Positions 1-9,725 of a DNA stretch of 64,000 nt are shown in pieces (the first letter of the stretch is position 1; the number at the start of each line of letters is the position of its first letter). The notes beneath the pieces were generated by a model that was given only the letters and a program-made list of their open reading frames with translations, did no database searches and was not told the DNA's origin. Location of the stretch: NCBI GenBank assembly GCA_012032285.1, contig JAAURJ010000002.1, positions 1 through 64,000 of the forward strand. Direction: 5' to 3'. The stretch comes from Sphingomonadales bacterium. GTDB taxonomy: Bacteria > Pseudomonadota > Alphaproteobacteria > Sphingomonadales > Sphingomonadaceae. The position numbers and the translations under genes are program-made.

Positions 1-2
1 AT

Positions 3-368
3 TGGACGTTAGGACCAACGACCCAGAAACTGTCTGAATTGGGTGGCGGCGCGGATTATGGTTTGTTCCTCTATAGCTATGATAGCTATGGTTCCACAGG
101 ACGCAAAGCCGCACAGATTGTCGGTTTGATTTTGGCTGCGAACCTGATTCCATCGGGCGTACATATCGGCTATGCTGCTTTGGTGGATTTGAAAACCGGC
201 GATATGGTCTGGATCAATGCCGATATCTCAATGGGCGGGGATATACGGACACAGGAGGGGGCGGAAAAACGGGTGATGCAATTATTGGAAGGTTTTCCTT
301 CCCGTAAGGCCACCGAAGGAGGCACGCAGGGCCAGCCGGTTGTGACAGTGGGTGCGAAAGACAAATGA
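3..368 (+). CDS. Conserved hypothetical protein, 5' end outside window (frame open to the window edge)
   Basis: ORF 39..368 starts at an alternative TTG; the same frame is open upstream to the edge (WTLGPTTQKLSELGGGADYG...). Stop overlaps the next ATG. Confidence 0.6.
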   Translation, partial: WTLGPTTQKLSELGGGADYGLFLYSYDSYGSTGRKAAQIVGLILAANLIPSGVHIGYAALVDLKTGDMVWINADISMGGDIRTQEGAEKRVMQLLEGFPSRKATEGGTQGQPVVTVGAKDK

Positions 369-1540
369 AGTATAAAATTGCCCTTATATTAACACTTATG
401 GCGTCCGGCAGCCTTTGTTCCTTTGATCTGCGGGCGAATGAAGCACAGCCTGCACTGACTCCCACCGCTCTGGACTATCTGCCGCAGGATGATGATGAAC
501 GCGGCCTTTGGATGCAAATGGACGAGCTAGAGCGGGAGGTAAAAAGCTCCCAGTCGCTAATCAAGGATCCGGAATTAAACGCTTATGTCCGTAAAATTTT
601 GTGTAATACCGTAGGGGATACGTGCGGGCGGGTGCGGATTTACATTATGCGCACACCCTATTTTAACGCTAGCATGGCGCCGAATGGCATGATGATCATC
701 TGGTCAGGCTTGTTATTGCGTACGGAAAATGAGGCAGAGCTAGCATCCGTTCTGGGACATGAATTTAGCCATTTTGAAAAACAGCATTCGCTACAATCCT
801 TTCGCAACATCCGTCAGAAAACAGATGCCATGGCTTGGATGTCCTTTGTTCCCTATGTGGGTATGATCGGACAGATTGGCGCGATCGGCTCGATATTTTC
901 TTTCAGCCGTGAAATGGAACGGCAAGCAGATCTTGTCTCGCTCGATTATCTTGCGGACGCAGGATATGATCCAAACGCAGCCTCCGATATTTGGCGCAGG
1001 CTGCGTGCCGAAATGGATGCAACGGCAGCAGAGAGAAAACGCAAAAGTCAAAAAGATGACAATGGCGGTTTTTTTGCATCCCACCCCAATAGCGGTGAAC
1101 GCATGGAGTATCTGGAACAAGCAGCGGGTAAGAAGCCGCCGAAAAACTATATGCACGGGCAGTTGGAATATCGCCGCGCCATGGCAAAATGGTGGCCGTT
1201 ACTGATCGATGACCAGATTAAACTCAATGATTTTGGCGCAACCGAATTTTTGCTTGGGCAATTGGGTGAAGGGGGTTGGACACCGCAGTTGCTCTATGCC
1301 AGGGGCGAGCTTTATCGCGCAAGGGGAAAGGATGATGACTTTGCCAAGGCCGCTGGTTTTTACCGCCAATCGCTTTCGGGTGATGCTGGCTTGCCAGAAA
1401 GCTGGCGCGGTCTTGGTCTTGCGCTCATCCGTTCGGGAGATAGGACAGGGGGAATTGCTGCGCTGCGCCGCTATTTGCGGGCTAGTCCGGAGGCATTTGA
1501 CCGGGCAATAATCGAAACGATGGCGGGAACAGACGAGTGA
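365..1540 (+). CDS. M48-family zinc metalloprotease with C-terminal TPR-like region
   Basis: HExxH motif in 'SVLGHEFSHFEKQHS', signal peptide-like N-terminus, 'EMERQADLVSLDYLADAGYDP'. Confidence 0.9.
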   Translation: MKYKIALILTLMASGSLCSFDLRANEAQPALTPTALDYLPQDDDERGLWMQMDELEREVKSSQSLIKDPELNAYVRKILCNTVGDTCGRVRIYIMRTPYFNASMAPNGMMIIWSGLLLRTENEAELASVLGHEFSHFEKQHSLQSFRNIRQKTDAMAWMSFVPYVGMIGQIGAIGSIFSFSREMERQADLVSLDYLADAGYDPNAASDIWRRLRAEMDATAAERKRKSQKDDNGGFFASHPNSGERMEYLEQAAGKKPPKNYMHGQLEYRRAMAKWWPLLIDDQIKLNDFGATEFLLGQLGEGGWTPQLLYARGELYRARGKDDDFAKAAGFYRQSLSGDAGLPESWRGLGLALIRSGDRTGGIAALRRYLRASPEAFDRAIIETMAGTDE

Positions 1541-2139
1541 GGGTATTTGCATATGCCGCTATATTGACCGCGCTGACATTTTCTATGCCAGCGCAGGCTG
1601 GCTGGAGCCTGCGTGAAGACGGCAAACAGGTAGAAGTTACTAAGTCGAAGATGTCGGTAACGCCATCGGGCGATTGGAATCGTTGGACCTCGCGTCCGTC
1701 CAAAAGGGGAGAGATTTGGACACGCGACGGATTGTTGCTTAATGAGCTTAGCTTCTTTGCGGAGATTTCGGACGGGGAAACGCTGTACCGCGAATATGAC
1801 AAACGGAACAGTCCGCTGCCCAAATTCAGCGCCAATATGCTGCCCACGGATATTGTCGAACTGTTCGAAGCTTCAACCCGTATTGTCCTGCAAACATCGG
1901 TTTTTGAAATGCAGGAAATTGGCCCTGCCAAGCTGGATGGGCATGACGGTGTGCGTTTCAGTTATAAATATGCCGCAGGTGATGACCAGTTGGCCCGCAA
2001 AGGGGAGGGCATAGCAGCGATTATTGGTGGACGCCTTTTCCTGATCAATTATGTTGCCCCTGAAATCCATTATTTTGATAAGGATTTGCAGAATTTTCGT
2101 GATATGACCGCGACAATTACACTGGCAAAAGATAAATAA
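1537..2139 (+). CDS. Hypothetical secreted protein
   Basis: Intact ORF with N-terminal signal peptide (TALTFSMPAQA), overlapping the M48 gene by 4 nt. Confidence 0.7.
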   Translation: MRVFAYAAILTALTFSMPAQAGWSLREDGKQVEVTKSKMSVTPSGDWNRWTSRPSKRGEIWTRDGLLLNELSFFAEISDGETLYREYDKRNSPLPKFSANMLPTDIVELFEASTRIVLQTSVFEMQEIGPAKLDGHDGVRFSYKYAAGDDQLARKGEGIAAIIGGRLFLINYVAPEIHYFDKDLQNFRDMTATITLAKDK

Positions 2140-2232
2140 GGCGAATAGCCCGATTTTCGGCTCCATCGGCTCTTGCCCTATTGCATCTTTGCCGTTAAGG
2201 CCGCGCGACCGGCTTTCAGGCAATGGGTTGGC

Positions 2233-2317
2233 GCGGGTGTGGCGGAATTGGTAGACGCACCAGATTTAGGTTCTGGCATCGAGAGATGTGGGGGTTCGAG
2301 TCCCTTCACCCGCACCA
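2233..2317 (+). tRNA. tRNA-Leu(TAG), CCA encoded
   Basis: GCGGGTGTGGCGGAATTGGTAGACGCACCAGATTTAGGTTCTGG...GGGGTTCGAGTCCCTTCACCCGCACCA; acceptor stem GCGGGTG/CACCCGC, anticodon loop TTTAGGT. Confidence 0.95.
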
Positions 2318-2395
2318 TAATGCCTGTTTTATAAAGCCGATAAAAATTCAAACAGGCGCGGCAACGCGCCAGCCGTCAGGATTAGAGAAGCAGCT

Positions 2396-3940
2396 ATGCA
2401 AACGCAAGAAACGACAAACGAAGGCCTGAAACGGGCATATAAATTGACCATCACCGCTGCTGAAGTGGAATCGCGGGTTGATGCGGAGGTAAAGAAGATC
2501 GCACCGCAAGTGCGTATGCCCGGTTTCCGTCCAGGAAAGGTTCCCGCCAACCTAGTCAAGAAAATGCATAAAGACAGCCTGATGCAAGAAGCGCTGAACA
2601 GCTCAATTCAGGAAGGCGTGCAAAAGACACTGGCCGACAATAAATTGCGCCCTGCAACGCAACCGCATCTGCATTTGGACAAGGATTATGAACCCGGCAA
2701 AGATGTCGTCGTTGATTTTCACTTTGAAGTCCTGCCCGAAATCACACTGCCTTCTATTGATGGTTTGAAACTGAACCGGTTACAGGTTGAGCCAACCGAA
2801 GCCGAAATCAACGAGTCGATTGAGCGTTTGGCCGCAAATCAGAAGCGATTTGAAACCGCTGCAAAATCTTATAAAGCCGCTCAAGGCGATCAGGTTATCA
2901 TTGATTTTGAAGGCAAAGTGGACGGCGTTCCTTTTGAGGGCGGCAAGGGTGAAGCCATGGCCGTGGAAATCGGTTCCGGCCAATTGATCCCCGGTTTTGA
3001 AGACCAACTGATTGGTTTGAAGGCCAATGACGAGACAATAATCAACGTTACTTTCCCCGACAATTATGGTGCAGAAAATCTGAAGGGTAAACCTGCGACT
3101 TTCGATATCGTGGTGGGCGAAGTTAAAAAGCCCGCTGAAACAAAAATTGACGATGAAATGGCCAAAGGCTTCGGTCTTGAAGGGCTGGAGCAATTGCGCG
3201 AATTGATGAAGGGGCAGGTGGAGCAAGAACTAAACGGCCTGACTCGCACCTATATGAAGCGGCAATTGCTCGATATTTTGGCCGCCGATCATGATTTTGA
3301 TGTTCCGCCTTCGATGGTTGAAGCTGAATTCAATCAGATTTGGCAACAATTGGAGCAAGAAGCCGATCGCGAAGAGGATCCGGAAGCTGCCAAGGCGGAG
3401 ATGGAAGCTGAAAAAGATGACTATCGTGACATCGCCGCACGGCGTGTGCGTCTGGGCTTGCTGCTTTCCGAAATTGGTCAGGCCAATGGCGTTGAGGTTA
3501 ACCAGCAGGAGATGAATATGCTGGTGCAACAAGCCGCCCAGCAATATCCGCGCGATCAGCATGAAGCCTTTGTCCGTTACTTGCAGGAAAATCCGATGGC
3601 TGCGGCGCAGCTGCGTGCGCCCTTGTTCGAAGATAAGGTTGTCGACTTTCTGTTTGAAAAAGCCGAAGTGACCGATAAGTCCGTAACCCGCGAAGAGCTG
3701 GAAGCCGCAATCGAGGCCGAACCGGAAGCGAAATCGGGTGGTAAAACAGCCGCTGCCAAAAAACCGGCAGAGAAAAAACCGGCAGCGAAAAAAGCACCTG
3801 CCAAGAAGGCTGTAGCCGAAGATGCTAAGCCTGCCGCGAAAAAGGCTCCGGCCAAAAAGGCACCAGCAAAAAAAGCCAATGAGGAAAAGCCGGCTACGAA
3901 AAAAGCAGCCGCCAAAAAACCGGCTGCCAAAAATAATTAA
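2396..3940 (+). CDS. tig: Trigger factor with Lys/Ala/Pro-rich C-terminal extension
   Basis: Trigger factor N-domain, FKBP-like domain ('GDQVIIDFEGKVDGVPFEGG'), tail of KKPAAKKAPAKKA repeats. Confidence 0.95.
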   Translation: MQTQETTNEGLKRAYKLTITAAEVESRVDAEVKKIAPQVRMPGFRPGKVPANLVKKMHKDSLMQEALNSSIQEGVQKTLADNKLRPATQPHLHLDKDYEPGKDVVVDFHFEVLPEITLPSIDGLKLNRLQVEPTEAEINESIERLAANQKRFETAAKSYKAAQGDQVIIDFEGKVDGVPFEGGKGEAMAVEIGSGQLIPGFEDQLIGLKANDETIINVTFPDNYGAENLKGKPATFDIVVGEVKKPAETKIDDEMAKGFGLEGLEQLRELMKGQVEQELNGLTRTYMKRQLLDILAADHDFDVPPSMVEAEFNQIWQQLEQEADREEDPEAAKAEMEAEKDDYRDIAARRVRLGLLLSEIGQANGVEVNQQEMNMLVQQAAQQYPRDQHEAFVRYLQENPMAAAQLRAPLFEDKVVDFLFEKAEVTDKSVTREELEAAIEAEPEAKSGGKTAAAKKPAEKKPAAKKAPAKKAVAEDAKPAAKKAPAKKAPAKKANEEKPATKKAAAKKPAAKNN

Positions 3941-3942
3941 AA

Positions 3943-3973
3943 GGGCCCGGTTCATTTACCGGGCCTTTTTTTT
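3943..3973 (+). terminator. Rho-independent terminator after tig
   Basis: GGGCCCGGTtcatttACCGGGCC followed by TTTTTTTT. Confidence 0.85.
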
Positions 3974-4066
3974 CAGCGCTTAACGTAAAATTTGTTTTTC
4001 ACCTTGAAAGAAACGGCGCTGCGTCCAATGTAGGGGCGAGAGAAACCAGTTAGCGAGAGTCCGACT

Positions 4067-4701
4067 ATGATCAACGATATGCCCATCCCCGAATCTTTAA
4101 TCCCCGTTGTTATCGAACAATCAAACAGGGGCGAGCGGAGCTGGGACATTTTTTCTCGCCTTTTGCGCGAACGCATCATCTTCGTCACCGGTCAAGTCGA
4201 AGACAATATGGCGTCGATCATAACAGCACAGCTTTTGTTTCTGGAATCGGATAATCCCAAAAAGACATTTGGATGTATATTAATTCGCCCGGCGGTGTGG
4301 TGACTGCGGGCATGGCGATCCACGACACCATGCAATATATCCGCCCGCGCGTTGGCACGGTATGCATTGGTCAGGCGGCGTCTATGGGCAGTTTTTTGCT
4401 CGCATCCGGTGAACCGGGGATGAGGGTTGCGTTGACCAATAGCCGGATCATGGTGCACCAACCTTCCGGCGGCGCTCGCGGTATGGCATCGGATATCGAA
4501 ATTCAAGCCAAAGAGATATTGCGTATTCGCAAGCGGCTCAATGATCTTTACGTCAAATATACCGGTAAGTCACTGAAAGAGATCGAAAAGGCAATGGACC
4601 GCGATACATTTTTGGAAGCAGATGAAGCAAAGGCATTCGGCATTGTTGATGAGGTATTTGACAAGCGCCCAATGACAACAGATAGCGAAGAGAATAAGTA
4701 A
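4067..4701 (+). CDS. clpP: ATP-dependent Clp protease proteolytic subunit, split by a single-base frameshift
   Basis: ORFs 4067..4303 and 4273..4701 join as ...[34 protein letters not shown]... if one base is restored near 4258-4265. Confidence 0.93.
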
Positions 4702-4848
4702 CGCTCATTTTTCTGTGAAATTAGGATTTAATGCACCTTGTTTGCTAAACTGGCACAAGGGGCTTTCTGCTATTGCCAAATTCATATGTGGCGATAAGAT
4801 TACAGGCTACTCAAAATGCGCAAGGGTAGGCGCACCGTAGGATATTAT

Positions 4849-6120
4849 ATGACGAAGTTGAGCGGAACCGATACAAAGAGCACCCTTTATTGCTCCTTTT
4901 GCGGGAAATCGCAGCATGAAGTACGTAAGCTGATCGCTGGTCCCACCGTGTTCATCTGTGATGAATGTGTGGAGCTTTGCAATGATATTATCCGCGAAGA
5001 AACCAAAGGCAATCTGACTGGCCGTAAAGAAGGCGAGGTTCCTAGCCCTCAAGAAATTAATGATGTCCTGAACGACTATGTTATTGGACAAGCTCGCGCA
5101 AAACGGGTGCTGTCGGTTGCTGTGCATAATCATTATAAGCGCTTGAATCATTCGGTGAAAAATAATGATGTTGATCTGGCCAAATCCAATATCCTGATAT
5201 TGGGGCCGACAGGCTGTGGAAAGACATTATTGGCGCAGACATTGGCCAAGACATTTGACGTGCCGTTTACCATGGCCGATGCGACCACATTGACAGAGGC
5301 AGGCTATGTCGGGGAGGATGTGGAAAATATCATCCTGAAGCTGTTGCAGGCGAGCGACTATAATGTCGAAAAAGCGCAGCGGGGTATCGTTTATATTGAC
5401 GAAATCGACAAGATCAGCCGCAAGGCAGAAAACCCGTCGATCACCCGCGATGTCAGCGGTGAGGGCGTGCAGCAAGCGCTGCTCAAATTGATGGAAGGCA
5501 CAACCGCCTCTGTCCCGCCGCAGGGTGGACGCAAACATCCGCAGCAGGAATTTTTACAGGTCGATACCACCAATATCTTGTTCATTTGCGGCGGTGCCTT
5601 TGCTGGGCTTGAAAAAATCATCTCCAACCGTTTGGAGGGCAAATCAATTGGCTTTGGCGCCCATGTCGCTGAACCTGATGAGCGCCGGGCAGGTGAGGTG
5701 CTGAAACAGCTCGAACCTGAAGATTTGCTGAAATTCGGCCTGATCCCTGAATTTGTCGGCCGTCTCCCAGTTATGGCGACGCTCGAAGACTTGGATATAT
5801 CCGCGCTTGTCAAAATCCTGCGTGAACCCAAAAATGCATTGGTGAAACAATATAGCAAGCTGTTTGATATGGAGGACACATTGCTGACCTTCACCGATGA
5901 TGCATTGGAGGCGGTTGCCAAAAAAGCGATTGAGCGCAAAACAGGCGCTCGCGGTCTTCGCTCTATCTTGGAAAGCATATTGCTTGATACAATGTTCGAC
6001 CTGCCGACGATGGACGGCGTGTCGGAAATCGTTGTCGACAAAGATGTGGTCGAAGGCAGAAAAGAGCCTGTGAAGGTGTTTGCTGAAACCGAAAAAACCA
6101 AAAAAGAAGACGCGGCTTAG
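4849..6120 (+). CDS. clpX: ATP-dependent Clp protease ATP-binding subunit ClpX
   Basis: Zinc finger [14 protein letters not shown]...CDEC, Walker A GPTGCGKT; start chosen at MTKLSG within the 4816 ORF. Confidence 0.97.
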   Translation: MTKLSGTDTKSTLYCSFCGKSQHEVRKLIAGPTVFICDECVELCNDIIREETKGNLTGRKEGEVPSPQEINDVLNDYVIGQARAKRVLSVAVHNHYKRLNHSVKNNDVDLAKSNILILGPTGCGKTLLAQTLAKTFDVPFTMADATTLTEAGYVGEDVENIILKLLQASDYNVEKAQRGIVYIDEIDKISRKAENPSITRDVSGEGVQQALLKLMEGTTASVPPQGGRKHPQQEFLQVDTTNILFICGGAFAGLEKIISNRLEGKSIGFGAHVAEPDERRAGEVLKQLEPEDLLKFGLIPEFVGRLPVMATLEDLDISALVKILREPKNALVKQYSKLFDMEDTLLTFTDDALEAVAKKAIERKTGARGLRSILESILLDTMFDLPTMDGVSEIVVDKDVVEGRKEPVKVFAETEKTKKEDAA

Positions 6121-6243
6121 CACCCTAATTTTTGTTGCATTGCAGCAACAGTTGCTAAATAAAATGGATTAAGCAAGAAATTTGCACATGCTCATTCGCT
6201 TGGCTCTCCAAGCTTATCTGCGATAATCTGTAATTTAGAAATC

Positions 6244-6297
6244 ATCTTACGTAAGATTATGTCATATGCATGACATAATAGTAACAAGCATGACATA
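6244..6297. promoter_or_regulatory. Candidate operator cluster upstream of the TonB-dependent receptor
   Basis: ATCTTACGTAAGAT perfect 14-bp palindrome (6244-6257) overlapping ATTATGTCAT-ATGC-ATGACATAAT (6256-6279); GCATGACATA directly repeated at 6268 and 6288 (20-bp period). Confidence 0.5.
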
Positions 6298-6396
6298 TAA
6301 GGCCATCAGTGAACGGCGCAGAGGATCGGTCTACAGGGCCGATTCTTATAATCGGCATGACCGATTTGAAACTTACACTTATCAAGGGGAAGTTGA

Positions 6397-8910
6397 ATGC
6401 AAATCCGTTTTTACATGGCTGCAAGTGTTGCCGCGATTGGCGTCGCCGCGCTAACAGCCCCCACCGCCCATGCGCAATCGACTGGTTCGGTTGACTTTGA
6501 AGATGAAATTGTTGTTACAGGATCGTTGGAAACTAGCGTTGGTGGTATCGAAATTCCCGATACGCCCAAGGCTAAGCAGGTATTGGATGAAGAAGCCATC
6601 CGCCGTCAGCGTCCGGGCCAAACGGTAAATGATATTGTCAACTTGGTTCCAGGCGTTAGCTTCCAAAATAATGATCCATGGGGTTCATCGGGCGGCGGTT
6701 TTACCATTCGCGGCTTCGGCGCGGACCGGGTTTCGCAGACTTTAGATGGTCTCCCGCTCAACGATTCGGGCAATTATGCTCTCTACACCAATCAGCAGGT
6801 CGACTCAGAGGTTTTGGAATCGGTCAACGTTAATCTTGGAACCACAGATGTGGATAGCCCGACTGCTTCGGCAACCGGCGGTACGATTAACATTCGTACT
6901 CGCGAGCCGGGCGATGATTTTGGCCTGATCACGACGATGACTTTTGGCGATGTGCTGGCAAAAGGGGCGACAGATACGCTATATATGCGCGGATTTGGTA
7001 TGGTTGATACTGGAGACTTTACCGGTGCAGGAACCAAAGCGTTCGCTTCTGTCAGTTACACACGTTATGGCGTGCCCTATAACCCTTATGGCCAAGTTGA
7101 TAAGACTCAGTTTAACGGCAGCATTTGGCAAGACATTGGCAGCAATGGCGATTTCATCTCAATTTCGGGCCATTATAATGTAAACCGTAACAATTTTGCT
7201 GGCTCAGAATCAATCGCCAACCTTCTACTTTACTATAGCGGTTTATTCGACAAGGAAGACCGCTTCAGCGTTTACGAATTTAGCGGCGAATTCCCTTGCT
7301 CTGTCCCTGCAGGACAAATTCTTAATGGCGGCGGCACCAATGGTGTATCTGAACGTTATGATGATCGTAATGGTTGCGGTGCGGCATTCTACCGCCGCTA
7401 TAACCCATCCGATACTGGCAATATCCGGGGTGCGTCACGTTTCTCCCTAACCGATAGTTTGACCTTCACATTTGATCCAAGCTTTCAATATGTGAAGGCC
7501 AATGGCGGCGGGCCGGATGATTTGCGTGAAGAATTTTTCACGCCTAGGGGCACGACTACACCTCTTACCGGCGCATTTAACGGCGGTTATTATTTTGGCC
7601 GTGACCTTAATGGTGACGGTGACTTGCGTGACCGTGTTGCAGGAACCGATCCCAGCCAGACACAAACCAACCGCTACGGCGTTGTCGCCAACCTGATCTA
7701 TGACCTTAATGAGGATCACCGCGTGCGCTTGGCTTATACATGGGATCGTGCTCGTCACCGGCAAACCGGTCAAATTGGCGATATGCTGCCCAATGGTGAG
7801 CCGAGCGATGTGTTTGCAATCGATAATCCCGTGCTTGATGTAAATGGATTGGAAGTTAATAAGCGTGACCGCTTGTCTTTTGCGATTTTGCATCAAGTTT
7901 CGGGCGAATATCGCGGGAATTTCGGTGATTTGACAGCCGTTATTGGCCTGCGTGCTCCTTTCTTCACACGCGAGCTAAACCAAAATTGCTACACAACTTC
8001 GATTAACGGTTTTGTCGATTGCCCCAATCCCGGACAGGATTTGACTCAATATGAAGCGGCTAATCCGACATATGTCGCGCCGCTGTCGCGCACCTATAAA
8101 TACGATAGTCTGCTGCCCAATATTGGTTTCACCTATCATTTCGGCGACTCTGCGTCGATCTTCGGCAATTATGCGAAGGGTTTGTCGGTTCCTGGAACCG
8201 ATCCGTTATACGACTCGCTGTTTTTGGCCGATAATGACCGGGCGCGCCCGGTGCCGGAAACAACCGACAGTTTTGACCTTGGCTTGCGGTTTAATTCAGG
8301 TAATGTCCAAGCGCAGATTGGCGGTTATTACACTCAATATAACAACCGTTTAGCATCCGCTTTTGATCCCGATGCGAATATGGGTGAAGGAGCGGTTGTA
8401 TTCCGCAATTTGGGCCGTGTCGACAAATATGGCATCGACGGATCGATTGCATATCGCCCGACATCGAAATCATTGCTTTATGTCTTTGGTTCGATCAACA
8501 AATCGGAAATCAAGGAAGATGTCCAATCCGGTGTTGATGCAATGGATAATCCTATTTTTCTTGCCACCGGTGGAAAATCGGAATCGGGTACGCCCGACTA
8601 TTCTTTCGGCGCACGCGGACAGCTTGCCTTTGGCGATTTTGAAGTTGGCGCACAGGTAAAGCGCACCGGTCCACGTTGGATCAACGATTTGAACTTGGAC
8701 CGGGCTCCAGCCTATACGATTGTTGACTTGGATGCGCGTTGGACTGTGGGGCAGTTTGCAACCGGCGGTGATGTCGCGGTGCAGTTGAACCTGACCAACT
8801 TGCTGGATGAATATTATATTGGCTTCTTCGGTGGTTCGCTGGACGGATTTGGTTTTGCCCAGATTGGCGCTCCTCGTGCGGGCAGCGTATCGTTGATTAT
8901 CGGTTTCTAA
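6397..8910 (+). CDS. TonB-dependent receptor
   Basis: Signal peptide, TonB box-like DEIVVTGS, plug domain (VNDIVNLVPGVSFQ...GFTIRGFGADR), beta-barrel ending in aromatic residue (SLIIGF). Confidence 0.93.
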   Translation: MQIRFYMAASVAAIGVAALTAPTAHAQSTGSVDFEDEIVVTGSLETSVGGIEIPDTPKAKQVLDEEAIRRQRPGQTVNDIVNLVPGVSFQNNDPWGSSGGGFTIRGFGADRVSQTLDGLPLNDSGNYALYTNQQVDSEVLESVNVNLGTTDVDSPTASATGGTINIRTREPGDDFGLITTMTFGDVLAKGATDTLYMRGFGMVDTGDFTGAGTKAFASVSYTRYGVPYNPYGQVDKTQFNGSIWQDIGSNGDFISISGHYNVNRNNFAGSESIANLLLYYSGLFDKEDRFSVYEFSGEFPCSVPAGQILNGGGTNGVSERYDDRNGCGAAFYRRYNPSDTGNIRGASRFSLTDSLTFTFDPSFQYVKANGGGPDDLREEFFTPRGTTTPLTGAFNGGYYFGRDLNGDGDLRDRVAGTDPSQTQTNRYGVVANLIYDLNEDHRVRLAYTWDRARHRQTGQIGDMLPNGEPSDVFAIDNPVLDVNGLEVNKRDRLSFAILHQVSGEYRGNFGDLTAVIGLRAPFFTRELNQNCYTTSINGFVDCPNPGQDLTQYEAANPTYVAPLSRTYKYDSLLPNIGFTYHFGDSASIFGNYAKGLSVPGTDPLYDSLFLADNDRARPVPETTDSFDLGLRFNSGNVQAQIGGYYTQYNNRLASAFDPDANMGEGAVVFRNLGRVDKYGIDGSIAYRPTSKSLLYVFGSINKSEIKEDVQSGVDAMDNPIFLATGGKSESGTPDYSFGARGQLAFGDFEVGAQVKRTGPRWINDLNLDRAPAYTIVDLDARWTVGQFATGGDVAVQLNLTNLLDEYYIGFFGGSLDGFGFAQIGAPRAGSVSLIIGF

Positions 8911-8930
8911 TTCAAACCAAGAAAAAATAT

Positions 8931-8966
8931 AGGAAGGCGGGGCTTGCAAAAGCTCTGCCTTTTTTG
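8931..8966 (+). terminator. Probable rho-independent terminator after TonB receptor
   Basis: AAGGCGGGGCTTgcaaAAGCTCTGCCTTTTTT, imperfect stem with T-tract. Confidence 0.6.
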
Positions 8967-8976
8967 TGTTTGCGGT

Positions 8977-9687
8977 TTATTTATAAATGCAGCTATCGAG
9001 CCCGTCGCGCTTCACAATATTGATCCGTGAGGCGATGCTGTTGCCATAGCGGCGGGTGAAGCCGCGGGCACCGTTGACGGCGCGTTTTTTGGGTGATGGT
9101 AGGGCGGCTGCGATACGTGCGGCTTCCTGGCGCGTCAGGTTTTTGGCCGCTTTTTCATAGTAACGCCTGGCTCCCGCTTCGGCTCCATAAGTGCCAATGC
9201 CGGTTTCGGCGACATTCAGATACACTTCCATGATCCGGCGTTTCCCCCAGATTTTTTCGATAAGGAATGTGAACCAGATTTCTGGAACTTTGCGGACATA
9301 GCGGCTATATCCGCTGCCCTGCCAAAGAAAGACATTTTTGGCGGTTTGTTGGCTGATGGTGGATCCGCCGCGCTGTTTCTTGCCTTTCGCGTTACTCTCT
9401 ATCGCTTTTTCAATGGCTTCGCGGTCAAAGCCATCATGACTGCAAAATTTGCTATCTTCAGCCGCAATCATGGCGCGGGCCAAATTGGGTGAGATGTCGG
9501 TTAACGAAGCCCATTTGCGTTCTGCACCATTGCTGTCAGTCAACATGGTGATTGTTGTGGGCACAGGCACAAAGGCGTATAGGCAAACGATTAGCACGCT
9601 GCCAATGACGAAATAAAATATAGCTTTGAAAATAAATCGAAAAAAACGACGGAGTGGTGATGCTTTTACAGTGGTCATATACTCCAC
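8977..9687 (-). CDS. mtgA: Monofunctional biosynthetic peptidoglycan transglycosylase
   Basis: GT51 motifs: 'AAEDSKFCSHDGFD', 'RGGSTISQQTAKNVFLW', 'KRRIMEVYLNVAETG'. Confidence 0.93.
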   Translation of the reverse strand: MEYMTTVKASPLRRFFRFIFKAIFYFVIGSVLIVCLYAFVPVPTTITMLTDSNGAERKWASLTDISPNLARAMIAAEDSKFCSHDGFDREAIEKAIESNAKGKKQRGGSTISQQTAKNVFLWQGSGYSRYVRKVPEIWFTFLIEKIWGKRRIMEVYLNVAETGIGTYGAEAGARRYYEKAAKNLTRQEAARIAAALPSPKKRAVNGARGFTRRYGNSIASRINIVKRDGLDSCIYK

Positions 9688-9725
9688 TTATCGCACCCCT
9701 CAACCTCCGTCATTCTTTTTATAAC

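Noticed and set aside
3230-3955. Long antisense ORFs opposite the trigger factor tail (3230..3955 -, 3577..3930 -)
   Set aside because: Low-complexity mirror of the Lys/Ala-rich repeat; no RBS or family features.
4255-4275. Programmed frameshifting in clpP (AAAAAG slippery-like sequence)
   Set aside because: Similar one-base deletions occur in many unrelated genes in the window; no stimulatory structure or conserved precedent known to me for clpP. Sequence error is simpler.
5391-6101. 236-aa minus-strand ORF inside clpX
   Set aside because: Composition (Ser-rich) is that of a shadow frame of a conserved gene.
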